A stretch of 37,551 nt of DNA from Bacillota bacterium (GTDB lineage Bacteria > Bacillota > Clostridia > Christensenellales > CAG-138), in contig JAEWYO010000058.1 of assembly GCA_023395595.1 (NCBI GenBank), forward strand, positions 1-37,551, read 5' to 3'. The notes below the pieces were generated by a model. It did no database searches, had not been told where the DNA came from, and saw nothing but the letters and a program-made list of their open reading frames with translations. Below, piece by piece: positions 8,783 through 15,353 of this stretch (positions are counted from its first letter, which is position 1; the number at the start of each line of letters is the position of its first letter). The position numbers and the translations under genes are program-made.

Positions 8783-9409
8783 TCAAATCGTGCGCAACAG
8801 ACCGATGACCTTTCCAGAGATTTCAACATCGTCAAAGGAAACATAGATCGGCTCAAATAGCTCGTTTTCCGGTTGCAAACGCACACGGTCTTTTTCACGG
8901 AAGAAGCGCTTGACCGTCGCACTTTCACCCTGTACGCGCGCAACGACGATATCACCATTTGTACAGTTGCAATTGTGGTTGACCACGAGGATGTCGCCGT
9001 CTCGAATACCGGCATCGCGCATGCTTTCGCCGTCTACTCGAAGCATATAAACCTCTTCCGGTTCTTTGCCATGCATGAGCACATCTGGAAGCGGAAACGC
9101 ATCCTCGATATTCTCCGCTGCGAGCATAGGAATACCGGCTGCAACGCGGCCAATCAGCGGAACGGCGTACTGTTTTTCTTCTCTATCGGGCAGTTGGTCG
9201 GTGTTGATGAACACCGCGCGCTGCTTGGAAGGATCACGCGTGATCAAACCCCGCTTTTCGAGATTTCGCAGATGCGTATGCACGGTTGCCGTCGATTTTA
9301 ACCCGACAGCAGCGCAAATCTCCCGGACCGAAGGGGGATATGCATGCTCCTCGGTAAACGAAATCATATAATCGAGAATCACCTGTTGGGGATCGGCCAG
9401 TTTTTTCAT
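8783..9409 (-). CDS. lexA: SOS repressor LexA
   Basis: LexA, 208 aa, represses the SOS regulon until RecA-stimulated self-cleavage. The N-terminal winged helix (residues 1-65) contains YPPSVREI and the recognition helix STATVHTHL. The cleavage site is A91-G92 in VAAGIP. The serine-lysine dyad is S129 (GESM) and K167 (ATVKRF). GGAGG lies 13 bases before ATG 9409, a long spacing, but an in-frame stop immediately upstream excludes a nearer start. It converges with the C-S lyase-like gene with only three bases between stop codons. A LexA box overlaps its -35 element, so it is autoregulated. Confidence 0.98.
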   Translation of the reverse strand: MKKLADPQQVILDYMISFTEEHAYPPSVREICAAVGLKSTATVHTHLRNLEKRGLITRDPSKQRAVFINTDQLPDREEKQYAVPLIGRVAAGIPMLAAENIEDAFPLPDVLMHGKEPEEVYMLRVDGESMRDAGIRDGDILVVNHNCNCTNGDIVVARVQGESATVKRFFREKDRVRLQPENELFEPIYVSFDDVEISGKVIGLLRTI

Positions 9410-9444
9410 GGTGAATCAACAACCTCCGTTTTGCGGGACACCGC

Positions 9445-9473
9445 TTGACTTTGAAATGATTTTAACATATACT
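9445..9473 (+). promoter_or_regulatory. promoter of the eight-cysteine protein gene
   Basis: TTGACT (9445-9450), a 17-bp spacer and TATACT (9468-9473). The predicted start near 9480 lies a few bases before the LexA box. It overlaps the divergent lexA promoter face to face. Confidence 0.7.
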
Positions 9474-9487
9474 TCAAAATATTGCAA
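9459..9487 (-). promoter_or_regulatory. lexA promoter
   Basis: On the minus strand TTGCAA (9487-9482), a 17-bp spacer and TAAAAT (9464-9459). The LexA box begins inside the -35 hexamer, so bound LexA should block RNA polymerase. Confidence 0.75.
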
Positions 9488-9498
9488 ACATATGTTCG
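9485..9498. promoter_or_regulatory. LexA operator (Gram-positive SOS box)
   Basis: CAAACATATGTTCG matches the Bacillus-type consensus CGAAC-N4-GTTCG with one mismatch (A for G at the second base). Its core AACATATGTT is a perfect palindrome. It overlaps the lexA -35 and lies just past the predicted start of the divergent gene, so one LexA dimer could control both. Confidence 0.85.
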
Positions 9499-9517
9499 GG
9501 AGACAATCAATTTTATT

Positions 9518-9844
9518 ATGAAACGTTGTGTTTTACAAGCAGATAAAATTTGCAACGACTGTGGCACGTGCGATGACCGCTGTGAACTCGATCCAAGCAA
9601 GATTTGTGACAACTGCTTCCGCTGCTTGGATGGAGATGATCGCGCATTTGCACAAATTCCGGTTTCCGGTGTGTTTTTTGGCGATGACTATGTACCGGAG
9701 AGAGAATCTGCAGCATCTGTCGATTTGGAAGACGGTTTTGTGCCGGATCTGTATGACGATTGGAAGGAAGACGCACTGGTGGAGGCAAAAACGCTGCCAA
9801 TGACATATGGCGCGCGCGTCCGGCGCAACCATCCAAAGCGTTAA
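9518..9844 (+). CDS. small eight-cysteine protein, divergent from lexA, function unknown
   Basis: A 108-aa soluble protein with all eight cysteines in the first 36 residues: C4, C12, C15, C18, C22, C30, C33 and C36. The spacing CX2CX2CX3C then CX2CX2C recalls [4Fe-4S] ferredoxin segments or zinc knuckles. The rest (40-108) is acidic and then ends basic (RVRRNHPKR). No catalytic motif is recognised. ATG 9518 is the most plausible start. GGGAG is about 15 bases upstream, so initiation may be weak. The LexA box and promoter upstream suggest SOS induction. Its TAA overlaps the stop codon of the convergent recombinase gene. I cannot name it, and its function is unknown to me. Metal or Fe-S binding is inference from the cysteines. 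Confidence 0.8.
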   Translation: MKRCVLQADKICNDCGTCDDRCELDPSKICDNCFRCLDGDDRAFAQIPVSGVFFGDDYVPERESAASVDLEDGFVPDLYDDWKEDALVEAKTLPMTYGARVRRNHPKR

Positions 9845-10887
9845 TCGTCGCGCAGTTTGATCTTTTTCGCAGCAATGCGCTTATGCTCCTCGCTGGATGC
9901 GGCGTAGTGCTTTCGTGTGGTATTCACATCCTTGTGCCCCAACACATCCGCCACGAGATAGATGTCTTCCGTCTCATGATAGAGCATCGTACCGTAGGTG
10001 CTTCTGAGCTTGTGCGGGGTAATCTTCTTCAGCGGGGCTGCGAGCTTTGCGTATTTTTTTACCAGTAATTCGACAGAGCGGACGTTGATTCGCTTGAGCT
10101 GCATGGAGAGAAATAATGCCCGCTCATTACCCGGCAGGGCGGACTGCTTTTCGCGGATGGCATAATAGTCTGCAAGTGCTTGATGTACTTCTTCGCCAAA
10201 GTTTAGAATGTCTTCGCTGCCACCTTTCCGGGTGACGACGAAGGCATTGTTTTCAAAGTCAATATCGCCAAGGTCAATCCCGACCAATTCGCTGATGCGG
10301 ATTCCCGTACCAAGAAACAGCGTGAGAATCGCGACATCGCGCACCTTGGTTGATTCATGATATGCTTTTTGCCGCTCTGTCAATCCTTCGCCGTTTTCCG
10401 CGAGATCGAGCAAATCGGCAACCTCATTCGGCTCCAGCCGGATGATCGCTTTTTCGTTGAGCTTTGGGATATCGACCAGCGCCGCTACATTCGTCGGCAG
10501 ATACTCCTGCTTGTGTAAAAACTTGAAAAACGAGCGCAACGATGATAGTTTTCTGGCTTTTGCGCGCTCCTGGTTGATCCATTCGCGATCGCCTTTCTGA
10601 TAAAATGAAACTTCCGCTAAAAACAATTCTATATGGTAGGCTTGCACTTTTTCCAGATCGGCCGCGGTGAGGGAGGGGATGTCTCGTCCTTTGAATAAAT
10701 CATCCTGCTGAGCGGCAAACTGAAAGAATCCGCGCAGGTCTACCGCATAAGCATAGCGCGTTAACACGGATGTTTGGCTGTCAATTGCGCGAAAAAATGA
10801 TCCGCAAAGCACTGGTAGCTCGGCGAGTAATGCGCGAATCTTGAGGGTGTAGTCTTTGTTAAGTGCGTTGTGGTAGGTGTTCGCCAT
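9841..10887 (-). CDS. XerS-like tyrosine recombinase
   Basis: A 348-aa site-specific recombinase with an N-terminal core-binding (SAM-like) domain to about residue 145 and a C-terminal catalytic domain. All catalytic residues are visible: R197 (GTGIRISE), K221 (TRKGG), H292 and R295 (TPHKLRS), H318 (LGHKD) and nucleophile Y328. It is longer than XerC or XerD. An extra segment precedes the RDVAIL helix and TRKGG follows, as in the single-recombinase XerS of streptococci. ATG 10887 is chosen because GAGGCG lies seven to eight bases upstream; the longer frame to 10935 lacks one. Its promoter contains a 14-bp inverted repeat with a 6-bp spacer. No phage genes are nearby, so a chromosome-dimer-resolution role is more likely than an integrase role. 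That role is inferred. Confidence 0.88.
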   Translation of the reverse strand: MANTYHNALNKDYTLKIRALLAELPVLCGSFFRAIDSQTSVLTRYAYAVDLRGFFQFAAQQDDLFKGRDIPSLTAADLEKVQAYHIELFLAEVSFYQKGDREWINQERAKARKLSSLRSFFKFLHKQEYLPTNVAALVDIPKLNEKAIIRLEPNEVADLLDLAENGEGLTERQKAYHESTKVRDVAILTLFLGTGIRISELVGIDLGDIDFENNAFVVTRKGGSEDILNFGEEVHQALADYYAIREKQSALPGNERALFLSMQLKRINVRSVELLVKKYAKLAAPLKKITPHKLRSTYGTMLYHETEDIYLVADVLGHKDVNTTRKHYAASSEEHKRIAAKKIKLRDD

Positions 10888-10925
10888 CAAAAATCGCCTC
10901 TGAACAGTTAAAATTCGATGCTTAC

Positions 10926-10954
10926 ATTCTAACACAACTATTCGTTAAAGACAA
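10926..10954 (-). promoter_or_regulatory. promoter of the tyrosine recombinase gene
   Basis: On the minus strand TTGTCT (10954-10949), a 17-bp spacer and TAGAAT (10931-10926), the latter preceded by TGT. The predicted start lies about 30 bp before ATG 10887. The -35 and most of the spacer lie inside the inverted repeat 10936-10969. Confidence 0.7.
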
Positions 10955-10969
10955 GTTTAACGAATAGTT
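10936..10969. repeat. perfect 14-bp inverted repeat with 6-bp spacer, dif-like site or operator
   Basis: The left arm AACTATTCGTTAAA (10936-10949) and right arm TTTAACGAATAGTT (10956-10969) are exact inverted copies separated by gacaag. Two binding arms around a 6-bp centre is the layout of tyrosine-recombinase core sites such as dif. In streptococci difSL lies next to xerS. The repeat also covers the -35 of the recombinase promoter, so it could instead be, or also be, an operator. It is not followed by a T-run in either direction, so it is a poor terminator. Confidence 0.75.
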
Positions 10970-10988
10970 AGAGTAAAAAAGAGGCAAA

Positions 10989-11444
10989 TCACATGATTTG
11001 CGACGCGATTGCCTGTTTGATGGCGAGCCGTGCCAACTCGTCACAGCGATTGTTAAACGGATTGTCCGAATGGCCCTTGACTTTGATGAACTGATAAGCA
11101 TGTTTACTCAAAACGTCCAGCAGCTCGCGCCATAAGTCCTGATTTTCAACATCGCGCTTGGCGGACGTTTTCCAGCCGTTGGCCTGCCAGTTGTTCAGCC
11201 AACGTTGGTGAAATGCATTGCAGACGTAAGCGCTGTCTGTATGAATCTTCACGCTGCACGAAACCTTCAGCGCGCGCACGGCTTCGATGACTGCACGCAG
11301 CTCCATACGATTGTTCGTTGTCTCCGGTTCAAATCCGGAGAGTTCTTTTTTTTGTTGTTGATACATCAAAATTGCGCCCCAGCCGCCCGGACCTGGGTTG
11401 CCGGAGCACGCACCGTCGGTATAGATTGTAACTTCCTGCTTCAT
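10989..11444 (-). CDS. rnhA: ribonuclease HI
   Basis: RNase HI, 151 aa, cuts the RNA strand of RNA-DNA hybrids such as R-loops and leftover primers. Metal-binding catalytic residues are D10 (TDGACSGNPGPGGWG), E48 (NNRMELRA), D70 (TDSAYV) and D135, with H125 in the KVKGHSDNPFNNRCDELA segment. The basic protrusion (HQRWLNNWQANGWKTSAKRDV) is present, as in the Escherichia coli type. Only weak Shine-Dalgarno similarity precedes ATG 11444. It lies 30 bp after proC on the same strand and is probably co-transcribed with it. Confidence 0.96.
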   Translation of the reverse strand: MKQEVTIYTDGACSGNPGPGGWGAILMYQQQKKELSGFEPETTNNRMELRAVIEAVRALKVSCSVKIHTDSAYVCNAFHQRWLNNWQANGWKTSAKRDVENQDLWRELLDVLSKHAYQFIKVKGHSDNPFNNRCDELARLAIKQAIASQIM

Positions 11445-11474
11445 CCCTGCTCGTTTCGTATTGTATATTATATA

Positions 11475-12287
11475 TTATTTGCTCATTCGCTCGGATTTCT
11501 CACGGCAAGCATCCACAGCGCCTATCACAGCCCCGCGCAGACCTTTTTGTTCCAGGACAGCAACGGCTTCAATCGTCGTGCCGCCCGGCGAGCAAACGCG
11601 GTCTTTCAGCTCACCTGGGTGTACACCGGTTTCGGATACCATCATAGCGGAACCCTTCACGGTCTGCGCGGCGAGCTTGAGCGCAATCGGGCGCGGCAGT
11701 CCGGCTTTTACGCCACCGTCCGCCAGCGCTTCAATAAACAGATACACATACGCGGGTCCACTGCCACTGACCGCCGTGACTGCATCCATGAGTTTCGGTT
11801 CCAAGCTGATCACTTCACCAACCGAACCAAACATCGTTTCCGCAAACGCGCGTTCGTTCTGCGTTAGTGTATCGCCGGACTCAAACACGATCATACCCTC
11901 ACCGATCATCGCCGGTGTGTTCGGCATCACACGAAGCACGCGCGCGGTGGCGGGAAGAGCGTTTTTCAGACGCTCCCCTCCCCACCCTGCTGCAATGGAG
12001 ACAACAGCCTTGTCCGCAAAGCGATCAAACTGTTCCTCAAATAAATGCGCACATACGTTTGGTTTTACAGCGATCAACAGCAGATCGCTTTTCTGAATCA
12101 ATTCAGAAAGCGATTCCGCCACTGCAACACCGAGATCGCGCTCCAGCGCGCGGCATTTTTCCATATCCGGATCATAAACCGATGTTTGATCACCGGAGGC
12201 ATAGCCACTGGTGAGGTATCCACGTAGGATTGCCTCTCCCATATTCCCCGCGCCGACGACTCCAAGGCGAATCTCATTCGAACGCAT
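11475..12287 (-). CDS. proC: pyrroline-5-carboxylate reductase
   Basis: ProC, about 270 aa, catalyses the last step of proline synthesis, NAD(P)H-dependent reduction of pyrroline-5-carboxylate. The Rossmann motif GVVGAGNMGEAILRG is near the N-terminus. VMPNTPA lies mid-protein, and the C-terminal domain has the family signature region SGSGPAYVYLFIEAL and VCSPGGTTIEAV. Two in-frame ATGs occur at 12293 and 12287. GGAG is three bases before the first and nine before the second, so 12287 is preferred. proA lies 20 kb away, and no proB is seen in this window. Confidence 0.96.
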   Translation of the reverse strand: MRSNEIRLGVVGAGNMGEAILRGYLTSGYASGDQTSVYDPDMEKCRALERDLGVAVAESLSELIQKSDLLLIAVKPNVCAHLFEEQFDRFADKAVVSIAAGWGGERLKNALPATARVLRVMPNTPAMIGEGMIVFESGDTLTQNERAFAETMFGSVGEVISLEPKLMDAVTAVSGSGPAYVYLFIEALADGGVKAGLPRPIALKLAAQTVKGSAMMVSETGVHPGELKDRVCSPGGTTIEAVAVLEQKGLRGAVIGAVDACREKSERMSK

Positions 12288-12313
12288 ACGCATGTTCTCC
12301 TTTGTTTTGCTTG

Positions 12314-12344
12314 ATTATACCAGATACTTGCACCGCCTGCGCAA
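12314..12344 (-). promoter_or_regulatory. proC promoter (extended -10)
   Basis: On the minus strand TGGTATAAT (-10 at 12319-12314, with TGn) is preceded at a 19-bp spacing by TTGCGC (12344-12339). It lies in the 77-bp gap between valS and proC. The -35 spacing is long, so the extended -10 probably dominates. Confidence 0.55.
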
Positions 12345-12364
12345 TATTCTTTCGTGCGTGCGTC

Positions 12365-14998
12365 TTAGGCGAGCGTTTCAAGGCGCTCTTTGAGCTTGCC
12401 AAGCATCTCTTCTGCTGCGGAGAGCTTCGCTTTTTCCTCGTCAACCACGCTCTGCGGTGCTTTTGCGAGGAAGCATTCATTGTTCAGCTTTGCGTTCGCG
12501 CGGGAGATGTCTCCGCTGACACGTTCAATCTCTTTTGCAATGCGTGCACGCTCTTTCTCAGGATCGATCAGCGATGAGAGCGGGATGATCGCCTCCACGC
12601 CGTCACAGACGATGTGCACATCGCTCTTGGGGATTTCACCCGTTTCGGTCGAGACTGTTGCGCCCTCCACACCAGCGAGTTTCGCCAGATACCCTGTCAT
12701 GGTTGCAAACGCTGCTGCGTCCTGCTTTTCCACGACGAGACGCGCGCCGATTCTCTGCGCCGGTGGGACTTTCATCTCCGCGCGGAGGTTACGGATGGAA
12801 CGAACCAGTTCCATCAGGCGCTCCATGCGCGCGCAATCCTCGCTATATGCGTTGAATCGCTCATCCACCTGCGGCCATGCGGAGAGCATGATCGTAGGTT
12901 CGTTGGAGAGTTTTGTAAATATTTCCTCCGTGATGAACGGCATAAACGGATGCAGCAGCTTCAGGCTCGTTTTCAACACATGCACGAGCACCGCGCTGAC
13001 GGCAGCCTTCTCCTCTGTGTTTTCGCCATACAGACGGGATTTTGCGATTTCAATATACCAATCGCAATACTCCGACCAGATGAAGTCATATATTTTCTGC
13101 GCCGCCATGCCAAGCTCATAGCCGTCGAGGTTTTTCGTTACCTCTGTGATGATCTCGTTGAGCCTGCTGAGAATCCACTTATCCGCGATCTCCAGCTTGT
13201 CTTCCGACGGGAGTTCCCCTGCGTTCTCGTCCGTACCCATCAACACGAAACGGGACGCATTGTAAATTTTGTTGCAGAAGTTTCGCGCGGCTTCCACCTT
13301 TTCCCAATAGAAGCGCATGTCGTTTCCTGCGGAGTTTCCGGCAAGCAGCGAGAAACGGAGCGAATCTGCACCATGCTTTTCGATGACCTCCAGCGGGTCA
13401 ATGCCGTTGCCAAGAGATTTGCTCATCTTTCTGCCCTGGCTGTCGCGCATAATACCGTGGACATAGACCGTTTCAAACGGACGCTCGTGCATCACTTCAT
13501 AGCCAAACACGATCATGCGTGCCACCCAAAAGAAAATGATATCGTAGCCCGTGACAAGCGTATTAGTGGGATAGAAGTATTTGAGCTCTTCCGTCTGTTC
13601 CGGGTAGCCGAGCGTAGAAAATGGCCACATGCCGGAACTGAACCACGTGTCGAGCACATCCTCGTCCTGACGCAGCGGCGCGCCGCAGTCCGGGCACTTG
13701 TCAGGCTTCTCTTCCGAAACAACCATCTTGCCGCAGGCGTCGCAATAGTAGGCAGGAATCCTGTGACCCCACCAGAGCTGGCGCGAAATGCACCAATCTC
13801 GGATGTTGTCCATCCAGTTGAAATACGTCTTTTCAAACCGCTCCGGCACGAATTTTACTTCGCCGTTTCGAACAGCTTCAATGGCAGGAGCCGCCAGCGG
13901 CTTCATATCCACAAACCACTGTTTTGACACAATGGGTTCCACCGTGCTGTGGCAGCGGTAGCAGGTGCCAACATTGTGCGCATACGGTTCAATCTTGACG
14001 AGATTGCCGCTTTCTTCGAGTTCTTTGACAATCACTTTGCGGCACTCAAAGCGTTCTAAGCCGACAAACTTGCCGCCGTTTTCGTTGATATAACCCGCGT
14101 CCGTATAGACGCGAATCACGGGCAGCCCTTGCCGCATCGCCACTTCAAAATCATTCGGGTCATGCGCCGGGGTAATCTTCACGGCTCCTGTGCCGAATTC
14201 CATCTCGCAGTATTCGTCGCCTACGATCGGAATCTCTCTGCCCACAGCGGGCACGATGACTGTCTTGCCGATCAGGTGCTTATAGCGCGGGTCCTCGGGA
14301 TTCACCGCAACGCCAGTATCGCCCAGCATCGTCTCCGGCCGTGTGGTTGCAACAGTAATCGAATAGCTCTTGTCCGGCGCATCGTAGCGCACATGCCAAA
14401 GGTGGCTGTGTTGCTCTTCATATTCCACCTCTGCGTCGGACAGCGCGGTTTTGCAGTCCGGGCACCAGTTGATGATGCGATCTCCACGATAAATCAAGCC
14501 TTTGTTATAGAGACTCACAAACACTTTGGTGACGGCCTTGCTGCATCCTTCGTCCATCGTGAAGCGTTCCCGTTCCCAGTCGCACGAGGAGCCGAGATAG
14601 CGAAGCTGCTTGACGATTGTGGAGCCGTATTCGTCCCGCCATTCCCAGGCGCGCTTTAAGAAGCCATCACGGCCGAGATCCTTTTTCGTGAGCCCTTCTT
14701 TTGCCATCTGCTCGACAATCTTCACTTCGGTTGCAATCGAAGCGTGATCAGTGCCCGGCATCCAGAGCGCCTCATAGCCGCTCATGCGTTTATAGCGAAT
14801 CAGCACGTCCTGCAGAGTCTCGTCAATCGCGTGGCCCATGTGCAGCTTTCCCGTGATGTTAGGTGGCGGAATCACAATGGTGTACGGTGGTTTTCCCGTG
14901 TTCGGGCGTGCGTGAAAATAGCCGCGTTCTTCCCATGTTTTATAGAGCGTGCCTTCCACTCGTGCGTGATCGTAAGTCTTCTCCATTTCGGGGCGCAT
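12365..14998 (-). CDS. valS: valyl-tRNA synthetase
   Basis: Class I ValRS, 877 aa, charges tRNA-Val. The HIGH-type motif is HMGH (residues 53-56, after PPPNITGKL), and KMSKS lies near residue 523 in GRKMSKSLGNGIDPLEV. The CP1 editing domain lies between them, with TTRPETMLGDTGVAV and the zinc-type cysteines CDACGK...CPDCGAP. WYIEIAKSRLY marks the anticodon-binding domain, and the last 70 residues form the coiled-coil tRNA-binding arm typical of ValRS. ATG 14998 is chosen because GGGAGAG is about eight bases upstream; a longer open frame runs back into the leader RNA. Expression is controlled by the T-box leader upstream. Confidence 0.97.
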   Translation of the reverse strand: MRPEMEKTYDHARVEGTLYKTWEERGYFHARPNTGKPPYTIVIPPPNITGKLHMGHAIDETLQDVLIRYKRMSGYEALWMPGTDHASIATEVKIVEQMAKEGLTKKDLGRDGFLKRAWEWRDEYGSTIVKQLRYLGSSCDWERERFTMDEGCSKAVTKVFVSLYNKGLIYRGDRIINWCPDCKTALSDAEVEYEEQHSHLWHVRYDAPDKSYSITVATTRPETMLGDTGVAVNPEDPRYKHLIGKTVIVPAVGREIPIVGDEYCEMEFGTGAVKITPAHDPNDFEVAMRQGLPVIRVYTDAGYINENGGKFVGLERFECRKVIVKELEESGNLVKIEPYAHNVGTCYRCHSTVEPIVSKQWFVDMKPLAAPAIEAVRNGEVKFVPERFEKTYFNWMDNIRDWCISRQLWWGHRIPAYYCDACGKMVVSEEKPDKCPDCGAPLRQDEDVLDTWFSSGMWPFSTLGYPEQTEELKYFYPTNTLVTGYDIIFFWVARMIVFGYEVMHERPFETVYVHGIMRDSQGRKMSKSLGNGIDPLEVIEKHGADSLRFSLLAGNSAGNDMRFYWEKVEAARNFCNKIYNASRFVLMGTDENAGELPSEDKLEIADKWILSRLNEIITEVTKNLDGYELGMAAQKIYDFIWSEYCDWYIEIAKSRLYGENTEEKAAVSAVLVHVLKTSLKLLHPFMPFITEEIFTKLSNEPTIMLSAWPQVDERFNAYSEDCARMERLMELVRSIRNLRAEMKVPPAQRIGARLVVEKQDAAAFATMTGYLAKLAGVEGATVSTETGEIPKSDVHIVCDGVEAIIPLSSLIDPEKERARIAKEIERVSGDISRANAKLNNECFLAKAPQSVVDEEKAKLSAAEEMLGKLKERLETLA

Positions 14999-15040
14999 AG
15001 TATTTCTCTCCCTGTCTTTTATAACTTTCTTATCGTTTCT

Positions 15041-15084
15041 AAAAATAAAAAGCGCCCGCTTCGTCAAAGGACGAAACGGACGCT
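15041..15084 (-). terminator. T-box intrinsic terminator before valS
   Basis: On the minus strand a 15-bp stem (AGCGTCCGTTTCGTC with GACGAAGCGGGCGCT, three G-T pairs) with a 4-nt loop is followed by TTTTTATTTTT. Its 5' side adjoins the conserved T-box sequence, so it is mutually exclusive with the antiterminator. Confidence 0.9.
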
Positions 15085-15312
15085 CGCGGTACCACCTTTG
15101 TTGAGCACATCGCAAATCTTGTGATGTGTTCCTCTTCGGTTCCGAAACGTGGAATATACGGGACATGCTATTGCGTTTGCTTCACATGTCCGGCTCTGAT
15201 GCGACCTTCCGCGTCTGGTATCGCAAACCGCTTTTCAGCATAGCAGCGGTCTCTCTGGTGCGTTCAGCGCGCGTACTCCTCATCTTCACAGCCGATGACG
15301 TATCATTCAATT
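15041..15312 (-). promoter_or_regulatory. T-box riboswitch (tRNA-Val sensing), valS leader
   Basis: A roughly 270-nt leader between the valS promoter and gene. It contains GAGGAGTACGCGC at the start of stem I, an AGAGAG element, a probable specifier GTC (minus strand, 15205-15203) in GGAAGGTCGCATC, the T-box core AAGGTGGTACCGCG with the UGGU bulge that pairs with the tRNA CCA end, and the terminator described separately. Uncharged tRNA-Val with a matching anticodon should stabilise the antiterminator and switch on valS. GTC is a Val codon, which agrees with the downstream gene. Confidence 0.93.
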
Positions 15313-15318
15313 GTCGTC

Positions 15319-15347
15319 AGTCTAGCCGAATCTGGCGGTTTTGTCAA
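15319..15347 (-). promoter_or_regulatory. valS/T-box promoter
   Basis: On the minus strand TTGACA (15347-15342), 17 bp, then TAGACT (15324-15319). Its -35 begins seven bases after the stop codon of the upstream lipoprotein gene. Confidence 0.8.
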
Positions 15348-15353
15348 GCGCTC

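Noticed and set aside
9841..10887. Phage or integrative-element integrase
   Set aside because: No attachment-site duplication, tRNA target, excisionase or phage gene is nearby, and the neighbours are housekeeping genes.
12614..13927. 437-codon open frame on the plus strand inside valS
   Set aside because: It lies antisense to the well-conserved ValRS. The translation shows no family signature and there is no ribosome site; long antisense frames are common opposite genes of this composition.
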